Shown: positions 54,501 through 64,000 of the stretch, piece after piece
Numbering within the stretch: position 1 is the first letter of the stretch
Layout of the letters: every line of letters begins with the position of its first letter
Assembly: GCA_959347345.1 (NCBI GenBank)
Contig: OY365738.1
Location: 1,512,501-1,576,500 of the forward strand
Length of the DNA: 64,000 bases
Direction of reading: 5' to 3'
Source of the DNA: an uncultured Amylibacter sp.
GTDB lineage: Bacteria > Pseudomonadota > Alphaproteobacteria > Rhodobacterales > Rhodobacteraceae
Translations under genes and position numbers: made by a program
The notes under the pieces: model-generated
The model's input: only the letters and a program-made list of their open reading frames with translations
What the model was told of the DNA's origin: nothing
Database searches by the model: none

Positions 54501-55982
54501 TAGGACGTTATTGCTCGATAACATCAAAACCCGTGCTTCCAATTGCGATTCAAGGCTGAGCGGTACATGCACCGCCATTTGGTCACCATCAAAATCGGCA
54601 TTAAACGCGGCACAAACCAACGGGTGGAGCTGAATCGCTTTGCCCTCTATCAAAATTGGTTCAAACGCTTGGATACCCAAACGGTGCAAGGTTGGCGCAC
54701 GGTTTAACAAAATTGGATGCTCGCGAATCACATCATCCAAAATATCCCAAACTTCTGAACGTTCCTTTTCCACGAATTTTTTCGATTGCTTGACGGTGGA
54801 GGATAGCCCTCTTGCCTCCAATCGGCTGAATATAAAGGGTTTAAACAGCTCTAACGCCATTTGTTTGGGCAGACCGCATTGATGCAGTTTTAACTCTGGA
54901 CCAGTCACAATAACGCTACGCCCCGAAAAATCCACCCGTTTGCCCAGCAAGTTTTGACGGAACCGCCCTTGCTTACCTTTTAACATGTCAGATAAAGATT
55001 TCAGCGGGCGTTTATTCGTGCCTGTGATAATCCGACCGCGCCGCCCGTTATCAAACAAGGCATCCACGGATTCCTGCAACATGCGTTTTTCATTACGCAC
55101 AATAATATCAGGCGCACGGAGTTCCATCAGCCGTTTCAGGCGATTATTTCGGTTAATCACACGGCGATACAAATCATTCAAATCCGAGGCAGCAAACCGC
55201 CCACCATCCAGTGGCACAAGCGGGCGCAATTCTGGCGGTATCACGGGCAAAGTCGTCATCACCATCCATTCGGGGCGATTCCCCGATTCGATAAAGGCTT
55301 CTATAACCTTTAACCGCTTGATGATTTTGGCGATTTTTAGCTCACTCGTGGCTTCCGCCAAATCTTCACGCAGATGGTCGGCTTCGGTTTCCAAATTGAC
55401 ATTGGACAGCATTTCACGGATGGCTTCCGCCCCGATACCCGCATGAAAACCGCTTTCGCCGTATTCATCTTGGGCTTCGTAATACTCGTCTTCGTTCATC
55501 AGCTGTCCCGCCGATAATTCGGTCAAGGCAGGGTCAATCACCACATATTGTTCAAAATACAAAATCCGTTCCAAATCCCGCAAGGTCAAATCCAAAATAA
55601 GACCAATCCGCGATGGCAGGGATTTCAAAAACCAAATATGGGCAACAGGAGCGGCCAGAGTAATATGCCCCATCCTCTCGCGGCGCACCCGTTGAATGGT
55701 GATTTCCACACCGCATTTTTCACAGACAACGCCGTTATATTTGCGTTTTTTATATTTACCGCAGACGCATTCGTAATCCTTAATAGGACCAAAAATCCGC
55801 GCACAAAACAGCCCATCGCGTTCGGGTTTGAAAGTACGATAGTTAATGGTTTCTGGTTTTTTAATCTCGCCAAAAGACCACGATAGGATTTTCTCTGGCG
55901 ATGCCAGAGAGATTTGCACCTCATCAAAGCCACTGGTGGCAGCGGCAGGGTTGAACGGGTTATTTATCATTTGCTGGTTCAT
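51594..55982 (-). CDS. rpoC: RNA polymerase subunit beta'
   Basis: A 1462-aa subunit; usual proteobacterial length is 1400-1410. The zinc site C-x-C...CEKCG is at about 70-88, the catalytic Mg triad is in NADFDGDQM, and the bridge/trigger region is in [14 protein letters not shown] and nearby. The last 65 residues are a Thr/Ala/Asp/Glu-rich acidic tail ([20 protein letters not shown]) absent from E. coli. Cotranscribed with rpoB, 59 bp upstream. Confidence 0.98.
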   Translation of the reverse strand: MNQQMINNPFNPAAATSGFDEVQISLASPEKILSWSFGEIKKPETINYRTFKPERDGLFCARIFGPIKDYECVCGKYKKRKYNGVVCEKCGVEITIQRVRRERMGHITLAAPVAHIWFLKSLPSRIGLILDLTLRDLERILYFEQYVVIDPALTELSAGQLMNEDEYYEAQDEYGESGFHAGIGAEAIREMLSNVNLETEADHLREDLAEATSELKIAKIIKRLKVIEAFIESGNRPEWMVMTTLPVIPPELRPLVPLDGGRFAASDLNDLYRRVINRNNRLKRLMELRAPDIIVRNEKRMLQESVDALFDNGRRGRIITGTNKRPLKSLSDMLKGKQGRFRQNLLGKRVDFSGRSVIVTGPELKLHQCGLPKQMALELFKPFIFSRLEARGLSSTVKQSKKFVEKERSEVWDILDDVIREHPILLNRAPTLHRLGIQAFEPILIEGKAIQLHPLVCAAFNADFDGDQMAVHVPLSLESQLEARVLMLSSNNVLSPANGKPIVVPSQDMILGIYYLSLARKGMPGEGMIFASPKEVDHALDNAIVHLHSNIVCRMEVVDEQGNTVYERFDTTPGRVKLGCLLPPNNKAPFSLVNRLLRKKEVGEVIDTVYRYCGKKESVIFCDKIMSLGFKESCKAGISFGKDDIVVPEKKEILVNATRELVKSFEQQYMDGLISQGEKYNKVVDAWTTANEEVTEAMMTSISTAKFDKDDVEQEPNSVYMMAHSGARGSTTQMRQLGGMRGLMAKPNGDIIETPIISNFKEGLSVLEYFNSTHGARKGLSDTALKTANSGYLTRRLVDVAQDCIVRQDDCGTPLSITARAAIKDGIIISTLSERCLGRVVAEDVLHPASGEIMATKGQMLDERMSDEIEKSGLVSLLIRSPLTCEAEEGVCAQCYGRDLARGEKANIGEAVGIIAAQSIGEPGTQLTMRTFHIGGVAEGSQQSFQDSSQDGIIEIRNANILKTRTGEFYVMARNVVVAIMDENKQELVTHKVDYGTKLLVKTGDKVARGDKLFEWDPYTLPIIAQQSGIARLHDLVAGVSLRHVTDYETGITQRIVSDWRSMPSKSDLKPEVSVVDKKTGEDVLLENGNPDRHAMSVDAILSVEDGQEIIAGDILARIPRASTKTKDITGGLPRVAELFEARRPKNHAIIAEMDGYVSFGKDFKNKRRIQITASDDETNVRHYMVPKGKHIPVREGDFIQKGEYIMDGNPAPHDILNIMGIEALAEYMIEEVQEVYRLQGVKINDKHIEVIVRQMLQKWEISESGGTTLLKGEQVDKAELEEINALALKKELDPAVGAPILLGITKASLQTRSFISAASFQETTRILTEAAIKGKKDRLIGLKENVIVGRLIPAGTGGAIQKIRAIAAERDAVILEDKRKEEEARLALNAPTDLDGDKDPFDEAAMFERLQADVPEDMSDDTTGSTADAMEVMDTTSDDADDANLVADDTPAPTEESDIVT

Positions 55983-56041
55983 CGTTTTATCCTTTGTTAT
56001 ACGCGGTTAGGGCAGGTGTGGTTTGGTTTATATTTGGCATT

Positions 56042-59000
56042 TTACTCTTCCTCTTGTTCTTTTTGATCAAGCAGTTGCACGTTCAGCCCAAGACTGCGAA
56101 TTTCGCGCACCAACACATTAAACGATTCTGGTGTGCCAGCTTGGAAATTATCCTCGCCCTTCACAATAGATTCATAAACGCGATTTCGGCCTGTTACATC
56201 GTCCGATTTGACCGTCAGCATTTCTTGCAGAGTATGGGCGGCACCATAAGCTTCCAACGCCCAAACTTCCATCTCGCCAAACCTTTGCCCGCCGAATTGG
56301 GCTTTCCCACCCAAGGGCTGTTGTGTGACAAGGCTATAAGGTCCAGTGGAACGCGAGTGGATTTTATCATCCACCAAGTGATGCAGTTTCAAAACATACT
56401 TCATCCCGACGGTGACTTTGCGTGAAAACGCCTCACCCGTGCGCCCGTCATAAAGCGTGGATTGACCAGAAGTATCCAGCCCAGCCCGCGTCAGCATATC
56501 ATTGACATCCGCCTCTTTCGCGCCGTCAAAAACGGGGGTGGCAATCGGCACACCTTTGGTGACATTTTGCGCACATTCCATGAATTCTGGCTGTTTCATT
56601 TTGGCAATAGTATCTTGGTAAATTTCATCCCCGTATGCGATTCGCATCGCCTCCTGCACGGGCGACATATCCCCCGTAGCACGATAGGCACGCAGGGCTT
56701 CGTTAATAGAATTGCCCAGATTCCGCGCCGCCCAACCCATGTGGGTTTCCAAAATCTGCCCAACATTCATCCGTGATGGCACACCCAGAGGATTCAGGCA
56801 AAAATCAACCGCAGTTCCGTCCGCCAAGAATGGCATATCTTCTTCTGGGACAACTTTTGAAATCACGCCTTTATTACCGTGCCTCCCGGCCATTTTATCG
56901 CCCGATTGCAATTTGCGTTTCACCGCAACAAACACTTTGACCATTTTCAAAACACCAGGAGCCAAATCATCCCCACGGCGGATTTTTTCCACCTTATCAT
57001 CAAAACGCTCTTGCAGATGATTTTTTTGCTTATCGTATTGTTCGTTCAAAGCCTCTATTTCACGGGCAATTTTATCGTCATCGACCGCTAACTGCCACCA
57101 CAAACCACGGCTGGTTAAGGTTTCATAGAGCATTTCTTTGTCAATAATACTGCCTGTTTTAATACCTTTCGGCCCCTTGGCAACCTTTTTCCCCATGAAA
57201 CGTTGTTCCAAACGAGCATAGGTGTTTCTATCCAAAATCTCAATCTCATCAGCAAGGTCGCGGGTGAAAGATTCAATCTGTTCGCGTTCAATTTGCAAGG
57301 CGCGTTCGTCCTTATCAACACCATAGCGGTTAAACACCCGCACCTCAACAACCGTGCCAGATTTCCCTGCAGGCACTTTCAAAGAGCTATCGCGCACATC
57401 TGCCGCCTTTTCCCCGAATATCGCACGGAGCAGTTTTTCCTCTGGCGTAATGGCGTTTTCACCTTTGGGGGTGATTTTGCCGACCAAAATATCCTTCGGT
57501 CCAACTTCTGCACCGATATAAACCATACCAGCCTCATCCAAATTGCGCAGGGCTTCTTCGCCGACATTGGGAATATCACGAGTGATTTCCTCTGCCCCCA
57601 GTTTGGTATCACGGGCGGTGGTTTCAAACTCTTCAATATGCACCGAGGTGAAAACATCATCCTTGGCAATCCTCTCGGATATCAGAATTGAATCCTCATA
57701 ATTATAGCCATTCCACGGCATAAAGGCGACCAGCACGTTTTTACCCAGAGCCAATTCCCCCAAATCGGTGGAAGGTCCATCGGCAATCACATCGCTGGCA
57801 CGAACCGTATCGCCAACTTTAACCAAAGGGCGTTGGTTAATACACGTATCTTGGTTGGAACGTTGGAATTTGCGCAGGCGGTAAATATCCACACCAGGGT
57901 CGCCCGCATCCATCGCATCGGTAACCCGAATAACGATTCGCTGGGCATCCACTTGGTCAATAATCCCACCACGGCGGGCTTCTATCGCCGCACCACTATC
58001 GCGGGCGACAATCCGCTCAATCCCCGTGCCAACGAACGGAGCCTCCGCCCGCAACAAAGGCACAGCTTGCCGTTGCATGTTAGAGCCCATCAAGGCACGG
58101 TTGGCATCGTCATTTTCCAAAAACGGAATCAAGGATGCCGCGACCGAAACCAATTGTTTCGGGCTGACATCAATATATTCAATCCGTTCTGGCGGATTTA
58201 ACATAAAATCCCCGCCCTTACGGGTGGATACCAAATCATTCTTAAACTTGCCGTTTTCATCCAAGGCGGCATTCGCTTGGGCAATCACATGGCGCATTTC
58301 CACATCGGCGGACATATATTCCACTTCATCCGTGGGTTTGCAATCAATCACACGCCGATAGGGTGTTTCAATAAAGCCATATTTATTCACCCGAGCAAAA
58401 CACGCAAGGGAGTTAATCAAACCAATATTCGGACCCTCTGGCGTTTCAATCGGACACATCCGCCCGTAATGGGTTGGATGAACATCGCGCACTTCAAAAC
58501 CTGCACGCTCGCGTGTCAGCCCACCTGGTCCCAAAGCCGACAACCGCCGTTTGTGAGTGATTTCAGACAAAGGATTGGTTTGGTCCATAAACTGCGATAA
58601 TTGGGAAGAGCCAAGGAATTCACGCACCGCCGCGCCAACAGGCTTGGCATTAATCAAATCTTGCGGCATCACCGTGTCAATTTCCACATTTGACATCCGC
58701 TCACGAATCGCCCGTTTCATCCGTGATAGCCCAATACGATACTGGTTTTCCATCAATTCGCCAACCGAGCGCACACGCCGATTGCCCAAATGGTCAATAT
58801 CATCGGTCTCCCCGCGTCCATCGCGCAAATCCACCAATTCTTTTACCACACCCACGATATCCTCTTTACTGAGGATTCGCTCGCTGGCATCCGCCTTCAT
58901 ATCAAGGCGAGAGTTTATTTTCACCCGCCCAACGGCCGACAAATCATAGTTATCTGGTTTGAAAAACAACCCGTTAAAGAAATCCAAGGCGGTTTCCAAC

Positions 59001-60190
59001 GCAGGTGGCTCACCTGGGCGCATAATACGATAAATATCCAACAGGGCGGTTTCGTGATTATAGTTCTTATCCATAATCATGGTATTGCGCATATAGGGAC
59101 CAGCATCGGCGTTAATATCCAAGGTTGGCACATCAGTCACACCAGCCTCTATCAAAGCCATGACATTGCCACCCTTGATTTTGCCGTCTTTATCATAATC
59201 GATAATCAGCTCTTCACCAGCTTCTACATAAATCTCACCAGTCTTTTCATTGATAATATCCAGCGCGGCAAACCGCCCGTCAATCTGTTCAAAGGACACG
59301 CGGATATGCGGAGTTTTCTGCTCTGCCTGCAATTGCTTGGCCAAACGCGGGGCGACTTTATCACCCGCTTTAATAACAACTTTATTGGTCTTCGCGTCAA
59401 TAACATCCTCCGTTGGCCGCGTACCGCTAATCCGTTCGGGGAAAAACGGGCAAACCCAAGCGTTTTTCTTTTTATCGTATTGATAGCTGACGGTGTCATA
59501 ATAGGTTGAACAAATCTCTTCCTGATCCAAACCCAAGGCATAAAGCAAGGTCGTCACAGGGAATTTACGCCGACGGTCAATACGGGCATAAACCGTATCC
59601 TTGGCATCAAATTCTATATCCAACCACGACCCGCGATAGGGAATCACACGGCAGGTAAATAACAACTTGCCAGAGCTGTGGGTGCGCCCATGGTCATGGT
59701 CAAAAAACACACCAGGGGAGCGGTGCATTTGTGAGACAATCACGCGCTCCGTGCCATTAACGACAAAAGTGCCTTCATTGGTCATCAGGGGAATATCGCC
59801 CATAAACACGTCTTGTTCTTTTATGTCTTTTACCGACCGCTCGCCCGTGCGCTCATCCACATCCAGCACAACCAAACGCAAGGTCGCGCGGAGGGGTGCG
59901 GCAAAGGTAATATCGCGTTGCATACATTCTTGGATATCGTACTTTGGCGATTCAATGTAATACTTATCAAATTCCAACAACGCCGTTTCATTGTAATCAC
60001 TGATGGGAAACGCCGATTCAAACGCGCCATGCAAGCCCTCGTCCGATGTTGGCTCTTCGCCCGAACCCGATTTTAAAAACAACTGATAGCTGTTTTTTTG
60101 GATTTCAATCAAATCCGGCAAAGCCTGAACTTCGCGGATTTTGCCATAATTCTTACGAATGCGTCTATAACCAGCAAAAGGTGTTGTCAT
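56042..60190 (-). CDS. rpoB: RNA polymerase subunit beta
   Basis: A 1382-aa subunit. The rifampicin region ([30 protein letters not shown]) is wild-type in pattern, with the S/T and H/D positions conserved. [15 protein letters not shown] and [16 protein letters not shown] are C-terminal hallmarks. It lies 360 bp downstream of rplL behind a strong stem-loop, so part of its transcription is read-through. Confidence 0.98.
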   Translation of the reverse strand: MTTPFAGYRRIRKNYGKIREVQALPDLIEIQKNSYQLFLKSGSGEEPTSDEGLHGAFESAFPISDYNETALLEFDKYYIESPKYDIQECMQRDITFAAPLRATLRLVVLDVDERTGERSVKDIKEQDVFMGDIPLMTNEGTFVVNGTERVIVSQMHRSPGVFFDHDHGRTHSSGKLLFTCRVIPYRGSWLDIEFDAKDTVYARIDRRRKFPVTTLLYALGLDQEEICSTYYDTVSYQYDKKKNAWVCPFFPERISGTRPTEDVIDAKTNKVVIKAGDKVAPRLAKQLQAEQKTPHIRVSFEQIDGRFAALDIINEKTGEIYVEAGEELIIDYDKDGKIKGGNVMALIEAGVTDVPTLDINADAGPYMRNTMIMDKNYNHETALLDIYRIMRPGEPPALETALDFFNGLFFKPDNYDLSAVGRVKINSRLDMKADASERILSKEDIVGVVKELVDLRDGRGETDDIDHLGNRRVRSVGELMENQYRIGLSRMKRAIRERMSNVEIDTVMPQDLINAKPVGAAVREFLGSSQLSQFMDQTNPLSEITHKRRLSALGPGGLTRERAGFEVRDVHPTHYGRMCPIETPEGPNIGLINSLACFARVNKYGFIETPYRRVIDCKPTDEVEYMSADVEMRHVIAQANAALDENGKFKNDLVSTRKGGDFMLNPPERIEYIDVSPKQLVSVAASLIPFLENDDANRALMGSNMQRQAVPLLRAEAPFVGTGIERIVARDSGAAIEARRGGIIDQVDAQRIVIRVTDAMDAGDPGVDIYRLRKFQRSNQDTCINQRPLVKVGDTVRASDVIADGPSTDLGELALGKNVLVAFMPWNGYNYEDSILISERIAKDDVFTSVHIEEFETTARDTKLGAEEITRDIPNVGEEALRNLDEAGMVYIGAEVGPKDILVGKITPKGENAITPEEKLLRAIFGEKAADVRDSSLKVPAGKSGTVVEVRVFNRYGVDKDERALQIEREQIESFTRDLADEIEILDRNTYARLEQRFMGKKVAKGPKGIKTGSIIDKEMLYETLTSRGLWWQLAVDDDKIAREIEALNEQYDKQKNHLQERFDDKVEKIRRGDDLAPGVLKMVKVFVAVKRKLQSGDKMAGRHGNKGVISKVVPEEDMPFLADGTAVDFCLNPLGVPSRMNVGQILETHMGWAARNLGNSINEALRAYRATGDMSPVQEAMRIAYGDEIYQDTIAKMKQPEFMECAQNVTKGVPIATPVFDGAKEADVNDMLTRAGLDTSGQSTLYDGRTGEAFSRKVTVGMKYVLKLHHLVDDKIHSRSTGPYSLVTQQPLGGKAQFGGQRFGEMEVWALEAYGAAHTLQEMLTVKSDDVTGRNRVYESIVKGEDNFQAGTPESFNVLVREIRSLGLNVQLLDQKEQEEE

Positions 60191-60474
60191 CGGTTTGGTA
60201 TCCTTCTTTTTTGTGCCTTTAGACCGCTACTCCCTTTAATAATGGGAACTTGGCAAAAGCATTTTCAGACTAACACGCCCCGATATGCAAAGGCGCGAAA
60301 CTCTATTTTCTATTTCAATTCGGTTTCCCGTGTGCGCAGTTGGATGGGACACCTTGGGCGCGGCGCATCCTACCTTTGGGGGACATAAAATTCTATTCTT
60401 GGCAGACACCCATCATCTGCCGCCCGAATTTTCTGTCTTTTAAGGTGCCCTTCGTGAAAAAAGGACACCCAAAA

Positions 60475-60541
60475 AGAAAGAAAACATACAAAGCGGGCGG
60501 TCATCCGAAATCGGCGGGATTTCGGGACCAGCCCGCTTTGT
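60475..60541 (-). terminator. Attenuator/terminator between rplL and rpoB
   Basis: Minus-strand 11-bp stem ACAAAGCGGGC/GCCCGCTTTGT enclosing a second stem CCGAAAT/ATTTCGG, followed by ATGTTTTCTTTCTTTTT. It resembles the position of the E. coli rplL-rpoB attenuator, which sets the ratio of ribosomal protein to polymerase. A further GGTGTCC/GGGCACC hairpin follows (about 60444-60470). The rest of 60191-60474 shows no gene and no clear promoter. Confidence 0.8.
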
Positions 60542-60550
60542 AACTGGTTG

Positions 60551-60928
60551 TTACTTTAATTCTACTTCCGCGCCTGCTTCTTCCAGACGTTTTTTCAATT
60601 CTTCCGCTTCTGATTTGGACGCGCCGTCTTTGACAGATTTGCCACCAGCCTCTACCAAATCTTTGGCTTCTTTCAAGCCCAAGCCAGTGATGGCGCGGAC
60701 TTCTTTAATAACATTAATTTTCTTGTCGCCAGCAGATTTCAAGATGACATCAAATTCATCTTTTTCTTCTTCTGCCGCACCAGCATCACCACCAGCGGCG
60801 GCCATCATAACACCGCCACCAGCGGCAGGTTCTATACCATATTCGTCTTTCAGAATAGTTTTCAGTTCTTGTGCTTCCAGCAGGGTCAGTTTAACGATGC
60901 TTTCGGCAAGTGCTTTCATATCAGCCAT
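60551..60928 (-). CDS. rplL: 50S ribosomal protein L7/L12 (bL12)
   Basis: A 125-aa protein: N-terminal dimerisation helices ([20 protein letters not shown]), an Ala/Gly-rich hinge ([13 protein letters not shown]) and the C-terminal factor-binding domain ([20 protein letters not shown]). Several dimers hang on the L10 C-terminal helix to recruit GTPase factors. Followed by the attenuator before rpoB. Confidence 0.98.
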   Translation of the reverse strand: MADMKALAESIVKLTLLEAQELKTILKDEYGIEPAAGGGVMMAAAGGDAGAAEEEKDEFDVILKSAGDKKINVIKEVRAITGLGLKEAKDLVEAGGKSVKDGASKSEAEELKKRLEEAGAEVELK

Positions 60929-61003
60929 TTTTTGTTTTCCAATCTTTCGGTTTGTTTATCCGTGTTTTCACGGGGGTTATAAGGGGTTAATTAGGTGTCG
61001 GGG

Positions 61004-61516
61004 TTATGCGGCTTTTTTCTCCACAGCCTCAATCAAGGATGCGATATTGGCAGCAGGTGCGCCGATTGCGCCCGCGATATTGGCAGCAGGTGCGCCAATA
61101 CATCCCGCGATAGAGGCAATAAGCTCATCACGCGATGGCAGGGCAGCCACGGCTTTTACGCCAGCCAGATCAAGGGTTTTATCGCCCATAGATCCCCCAA
61201 GAATAACGAGTTTTTCATTATCCTTGGCAAATTCATTGGTGATTTTTGCCGCCGCCACTGGGTCTGTGGAATAAGAAACCACAGTCATCCCTTCGAACAA
61301 CGGTTCAATCGCTTGGCACGGAGTGCCGTCCAGCGCGATTTTAATCAGACGATTTTTTGCCACACGCGCAGATCCACCCGCATCGCGCAAACGCGCACGG
61401 AAGTCCTGCATTTCTGCAACTGTAAGACCAGTGTAATGTGAAACCACAACAACACCAGAGTCCGTGAAAATTCCACCTAGTTCTTTGACTAACGCTTCTT
61501 TTTGGGCTCTATCCAC
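61004..61516 (-). CDS. rplJ: 50S ribosomal protein L10 (uL10), GTG start
   Basis: A 170-aa protein beginning [15 protein letters not shown]; the GTG at 61514-61516 with GGAG 8 nt upstream is the only start giving the family N-terminus (the frame itself is open to 61618). [19 protein letters not shown] and [12 protein letters not shown] are conserved. The C-terminal helix contains two [13 protein letters not shown] units, the L12-dimer binding segments; they are encoded by a nearly exact 33-bp tandem repeat at 61041-61106. In other bacteria L10-L12 represses its own translation at the leader. Confidence 0.96.
   Translation of the reverse strand: MDRAQKEALVKELGGIFTDSGVVVVSHYTGLTVAEMQDFRARLRDAGGSARVAKNRLIKIALDGTPCQAIEPLFEGMTVVSYSTDPVAAAKITNEFAKDNEKLVILGGSMGDKTLDLAGVKAVAALPSRDELIASIAGCIGAPAANIAGAIGAPAANIASLIEAVEKKAA
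61041..61106. repeat. 33-bp tandem repeat inside rplJ
   Basis: Two units of 33 bp in frame (11 residues each), nearly identical in their first 23 bases, encoding the two L12-binding segments of the L10 C-terminal helix. Confidence 0.85.
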
Positions 61517-61534
61517 AGCAATGCTCCAACTTAT

Positions 61535-61580
61535 GTAAAGCCTTCGCTTTACGGCTCTGTTTGACCAAAGTTGCCTTTGG
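61535..61580 (-). promoter_or_regulatory. Leader hairpins upstream of rplJ
   Basis: Two stem-loops in the rplJ leader: GTAAAGC/GCTTTAC (4-nt loop) at 61535-61552, and CCAAAG/CTTTGG (GCAA loop) at 61565-61580. They lie 20-65 nt before the GTG and are candidates for the L10-L12 autoregulatory site; the known kink-turn was not confirmed. Confidence 0.5.
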
Positions 61581-61751
61581 CGGTTCAATCCATGAACAGG
61601 AACTGGGTCAAACGGCATCGCGCAAGCGCGGGGTGTTTTATCGTGTTCCCTATCTCAGGCAGGAATTATGTCTTTTGGACACCCACCGTCTCGGACAAGT
61701 TAAAGGGGTTGCGAATCGCGTTTGCGAATCATAGTTCCCTCATGTTTTGGG

Positions 61752-61780
61752 GTTATAGGGTGAGATTGGCTGAATTGCAA
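61752..61780 (-). promoter_or_regulatory. Promoter of rplJL (and rpoBC)
   Basis: Minus strand TTGCAA (61775-61780), 17-bp spacer, TATAAC (61752-61757), followed by CCCC. Same hexamers and spacer as the rpsM promoter. Predicts a leader of about 228 nt to the GTG start. Confidence 0.78.
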
Positions 61781-61844
61781 GAGGCTTTTGCCAAGTATTT
61801 TCGGTTTTTAGGATGATTCTTACGGTTTTTTAATCATTTGGGCA

Positions 61845-61885
61845 AAACTTTGCGAATCGGTTAAACGAATTTACCCGATTCGCAA
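61845..61885 (-). terminator. Terminator after rplA
   Basis: Minus-strand 13-bp stem (TTGCGAATCGGGT / AACCGATTCGCAA) with a 10-nt loop, followed by AGTTTTG, 6 bp after the rplA stop. It separates rplKA from rplJL, which has its own promoter just downstream. Confidence 0.75.
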
Positions 61886-61890
61886 TTTTA

Positions 61891-62574
61891 TTAATCCATT
61901 TGCACCGAAATACCGGGTCCCATGGTGGAGCTGAGGGCGATTTTTTTAATATACGCACCTTTTGCACCTTCGGGTTTGGCACGTTGCACCGCGTCAATAA
62001 AGGCACGGATGTTTTCCACCAGTTTCGGCTCGGTAAAGGACGCTTTGCCAACACCTGCGTGGATAACACCGGCTTTTTCCACCTTAAACTGGACTTCGCC
62101 ACCTTTGGCAGCACTTACCGCGGATTTAACATCGGCGGTTACCGTGCCAACTTTGGGATTGGGCATCAGGTTGCGAGGCCCCAGCACTTTGCCCAAACGA
62201 CCGACCAGAGGCATCATATCAGGCGTGGCAATACAGCGATCAAACTCTATTTTACCCGCGATGATGGTTTCCATCAAATCCTCTGCCCCGACAATATCGG
62301 CACCAGCCGCCAGTGCTTCCTCCGCCTTAGCATCGCGGGCAAAGACCGCAACACGCAGAACTTTGCCTGTGCCGTTGGGCAAGCCAACAACACCGCGTAC
62401 CATTTGATCGGCATGGCGCGGGTCAACACCCAAAACCATAGCAATATCAACGGTTTCATCAAATTTTGACTTGGCGTTGGCTTTTATCAGTTTTACCGCC
62501 TCTTCCACGGTGACGTTTGTTTTATCAGCGAAAGCCTTACGCGCCGCCAGTGTTCTTTTTCCAAATTGCGCCAT
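61891..62574 (-). CDS. rplA: 50S ribosomal protein L1 (uL1)
   Basis: A 227-aa protein: [39 protein letters not shown] and [14 protein letters not shown]. Forms the L1 stalk that moves E-site tRNA; in E. coli it represses rplKA. It overlaps rplK by one base (TAATG). Confidence 0.98.
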   Translation of the reverse strand: MAQFGKRTLAARKAFADKTNVTVEEAVKLIKANAKSKFDETVDIAMVLGVDPRHADQMVRGVVGLPNGTGKVLRVAVFARDAKAEEALAAGADIVGAEDLMETIIAGKIEFDRCIATPDMMPLVGRLGKVLGPRNLMPNPKVGTVTADVKSAVSAAKGGEVQFKVEKAGVIHAGVGKASFTEPKLVENIRAFIDAVQRAKPEGAKGAYIKKIALSSTMGPGISVQMD

Positions 62575-62999
62575 TACTTCACCTCTATTCCCATGGAACG
62601 GGCCGAGCCCATAATAATTTTAACCGCAGCCTCCAAAGAATTTGCATTCAAATCCTTCATTTTGGCGTTGGCGATGTCTTCAACCTGTTTCAGACTAACC
62701 GAGCCGACATACTCACGCCCCGTCAAAGGTGCGCCAGATTTCACCTTGGCGGCCTTTTTAAGAAAATAAGACGCAGGTGGAGTTTTGATATCCATGGAAA
62801 ACGATTTATCAACATAGTAGGTGATAACCGTTGGGCAGGGTGCCCCTGCCTCCAAATCTTGGGTTTTAGCATTAAATGCCTTGCAAAACTCCATGATATT
62901 AATGCCGCGCTGCCCAAGAGCAGGACCGACAGGGGGGGATGGGTTGGCTTGCCCTGCAGGAACCTGCAGTTTCATTGTGCCAGCAATTTTTTTAGCCAT
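62574..62999 (-). CDS. rplK: 50S ribosomal protein L11 (uL11)
   Basis: A 141-aa protein: [20 protein letters not shown] and [17 protein letters not shown], then the C-terminal rRNA-binding domain ending [14 protein letters not shown]. It binds the thiostrepton/GTPase-center RNA. Shine-Dalgarno AGGAGGCC is identical to that of tuf. A TTCGCATCG/CGACGCGAA hairpin lies 70-90 bp upstream. Confidence 0.98.
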   Translation of the reverse strand: MAKKIAGTMKLQVPAGQANPSPPVGPALGQRGINIMEFCKAFNAKTQDLEAGAPCPTVITYYVDKSFSMDIKTPPASYFLKKAAKVKSGAPLTGREYVGSVSLKQVEDIANAKMKDLNANSLEAAVKIIMGSARSMGIEVK

Positions 63000-63119
63000 A
63001 ATGGCCTCCTTTTTATGCCATCCAAACGACCGCGTGTCGCCTGGATTAGGTTGGTGTGGTTCGGATTGTTCGCATCGCGACGCGAATACCCTCCCACATA
63101 ATATGGCTTAATCTTGTGA

Positions 63120-63653
63120 TTAGGCCTGTTTTGTCACTTGAGCGTATTCCAGCTCTACCGGGGTGGCGCGCCCGAATATTGATACGCTGACCTTTAGGCG
63201 AGCGTTGTCTGAATCAACATCCTCTACAATACCACTGAAGCCCGCAAAGGGACCGTCCGTGACATTGATATTTTCACCAACATCAAACAAAATGAGCGTG
63301 CGCGGCGATTCCGCACCCTCTTCCACTTGATTCAGTATGTATTTAACTTCCTTATCGCGCATTGGCGATGGTTTTCCGGGTTGCCCCAAGAATCCGGTCA
63401 CCCGATTGATTTTATCAATCAGATGAAAATTGGCTTCATTCATCTCCATCCGTAATAGGATATAGCCAGGCATAAACCGCCGCTCGACATTGTATTTTTT
63501 GCCACGCCGAACCTCGACCACCTCTTCGGTTGGCACAAGGACTTGTTCAATTTCATCATGCAAGCCTTTGGTTTCAACCAGCTTGTTGATTTCCTCGGCA
63601 ACCTTTTTTTCATAGTTGGATAAGACCGCCACGGAATACCATCTTTTTGCCAT
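63120..63653 (-). CDS. nusG: Transcription termination/antitermination protein NusG
   Basis: A 177-aa protein with the NGN domain (KRWYSVAVLSNYEKKVAEEI, RRFMPGYILLRMEMNE) and a C-terminal KOW domain (GENINVTDGPFAGFSGIVED). It binds RNA polymerase and Rho or S10. It follows secE by 55 bp. Normal length. Confidence 0.97.
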   Translation of the reverse strand: MAKRWYSVAVLSNYEKKVAEEINKLVETKGLHDEIEQVLVPTEEVVEVRRGKKYNVERRFMPGYILLRMEMNEANFHLIDKINRVTGFLGQPGKPSPMRDKEVKYILNQVEEGAESPRTLILFDVGENINVTDGPFAGFSGIVEDVDSDNARLKVSVSIFGRATPVELEYAQVTKQA

Positions 63654-63708
63654 TGCTGTTCCTGCCTTTATTGCTGTGAATAAGCGTTAATTAGGGGTGG
63701 CGGGGTGG

Positions 63709-63903
63709 TTAAACCCCGATACCGATTGCGTTAAGTGCCAAGCGCACCAGTTGATCTACCAGAAAGAAAAAACCTGCGGCAACGGCTGCCATAATAAAAA
63801 CCATAATGGTGGTTACGATGGATTCGCGCCGAGTAGGCCAGACGATTTTGCCCACTTCAGAGCGGACTTCTTTGATAAAGCGAATCGGGTTAATACGTGC
63901 CAT
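63709..63903 (-). CDS. secE: Protein translocase subunit SecE
   Basis: A 64-aa single-span protein: amphipathic IRFIKEVRSEVGKIVWPTRRES with the conserved KIVWPT motif, then one transmembrane helix (IMVFIMAAVAAGFFFLVDQL). The short alphaproteobacterial form, clamping SecY. First gene of the visible ribosomal block, followed by nusG. Confidence 0.97.
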   Translation of the reverse strand: MARINPIRFIKEVRSEVGKIVWPTRRESIVTTIMVFIMAAVAAGFFFLVDQLVRLALNAIGIGV

Positions 63904-63955
63904 AATGGTATATCCTTTTGATAAAATATGGTGGTTTGGGGTTTGGGTTTTCGCC

Positions 63956-63983
63956 TGTATAGCGGATTTGGAAGAAAACGCAA
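63956..63983 (-). promoter_or_regulatory. Promoter of secE-nusG
   Basis: Minus strand TTGCGT (63978-63983), 16-bp spacer, TATACA (63956-63961), about 55 bp before the secE start. It resembles the ribosomal promoters in the window but with a shorter spacer. Confidence 0.55.
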
Positions 63984-64000
63984 GGGGGGTTTAGGGGATT

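Overview
The window is chromosomal DNA of an alphaproteobacterium. I infer this from an ATP12-type F1-ATPase assembly chaperone, an aa3 cytochrome oxidase subunit IV of the alphaproteobacterial type, an AapJQMP general amino-acid transporter, the order yidC-MOSC-engB-argB, and a single ribosomal supercluster running secE to rplQ followed by rarA-crcB-rluC-atp12. The sequence does not let me name a genus. A free-living, osmolyte- and amino-acid-using (possibly marine) lifestyle is a guess from creatinase and AapJQMP.

Positions 1-30,700 are mostly metabolic and housekeeping genes in short mixed-strand units. They are: an excisionase-HTH antitoxin with the first 16 codons of a PIN toxin running off the left edge; msrP/msrQ; an FMN-binding glutamate-synthase-like protein; pyrF; a FAH-family hydrolase behind a 56-aa cytochrome oxidase subunit IV; an MBL hydrolase; a Sua5/TsaC-type protein; two ankyrin proteins; YqgE; Mrp; creatinase; a Sel1-repeat protein; TtcA; then yidC-MOSC-engB-argB-sterol desaturase-ferredoxin; then aapJQMP; then rarA-crcB-rluC-atp12.

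Positions 30,792-63,903 are one long minus-strand block of translation, transcription and secretion genes: secE-nusG-rplKA / rplJL-rpoBC / a small DUF7662-like gene / rpsL-rpsG-fusA-tuf / S10 operon / spc operon through secY-adk / a two-gene insertion (DUF4345-like and Spy/CpxP-like) / rpsM-rpsK-rpoA-rplQ. Intrinsic terminators and promoters can be placed at several junctions. Three ribosomal promoters (rplJ, rpsL, rpsM) share the same TTGCAA -35 element and 17-bp spacer.

The most unusual content is intergenic. (1) Degenerate heptanucleotide tandem arrays (TTAGTTR, TAACGAT, TAATCAC types) sit at gene ends and repeatedly provide the stop codon; because 7 is not a multiple of 3 and each unit carries a stop on at least one strand, the arrays close reading frames in several frames. 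(2) A dispersed family of mosaic hairpin elements (about 4.06-4.55, 26.65-27.0, 33.34-33.64 and 34.25 kb) has stems whose sequence differs between copies while pairing is kept, and hairpin positions where a 34-bp module replaces a short stem. (3) A 31-bp perfect inverted repeat from this family brackets the Spy-like gene that, with its neighbour, splits the spc and alpha ribosomal operons. I found no CRISPR array, phage, transposase, rRNA or tRNA gene.
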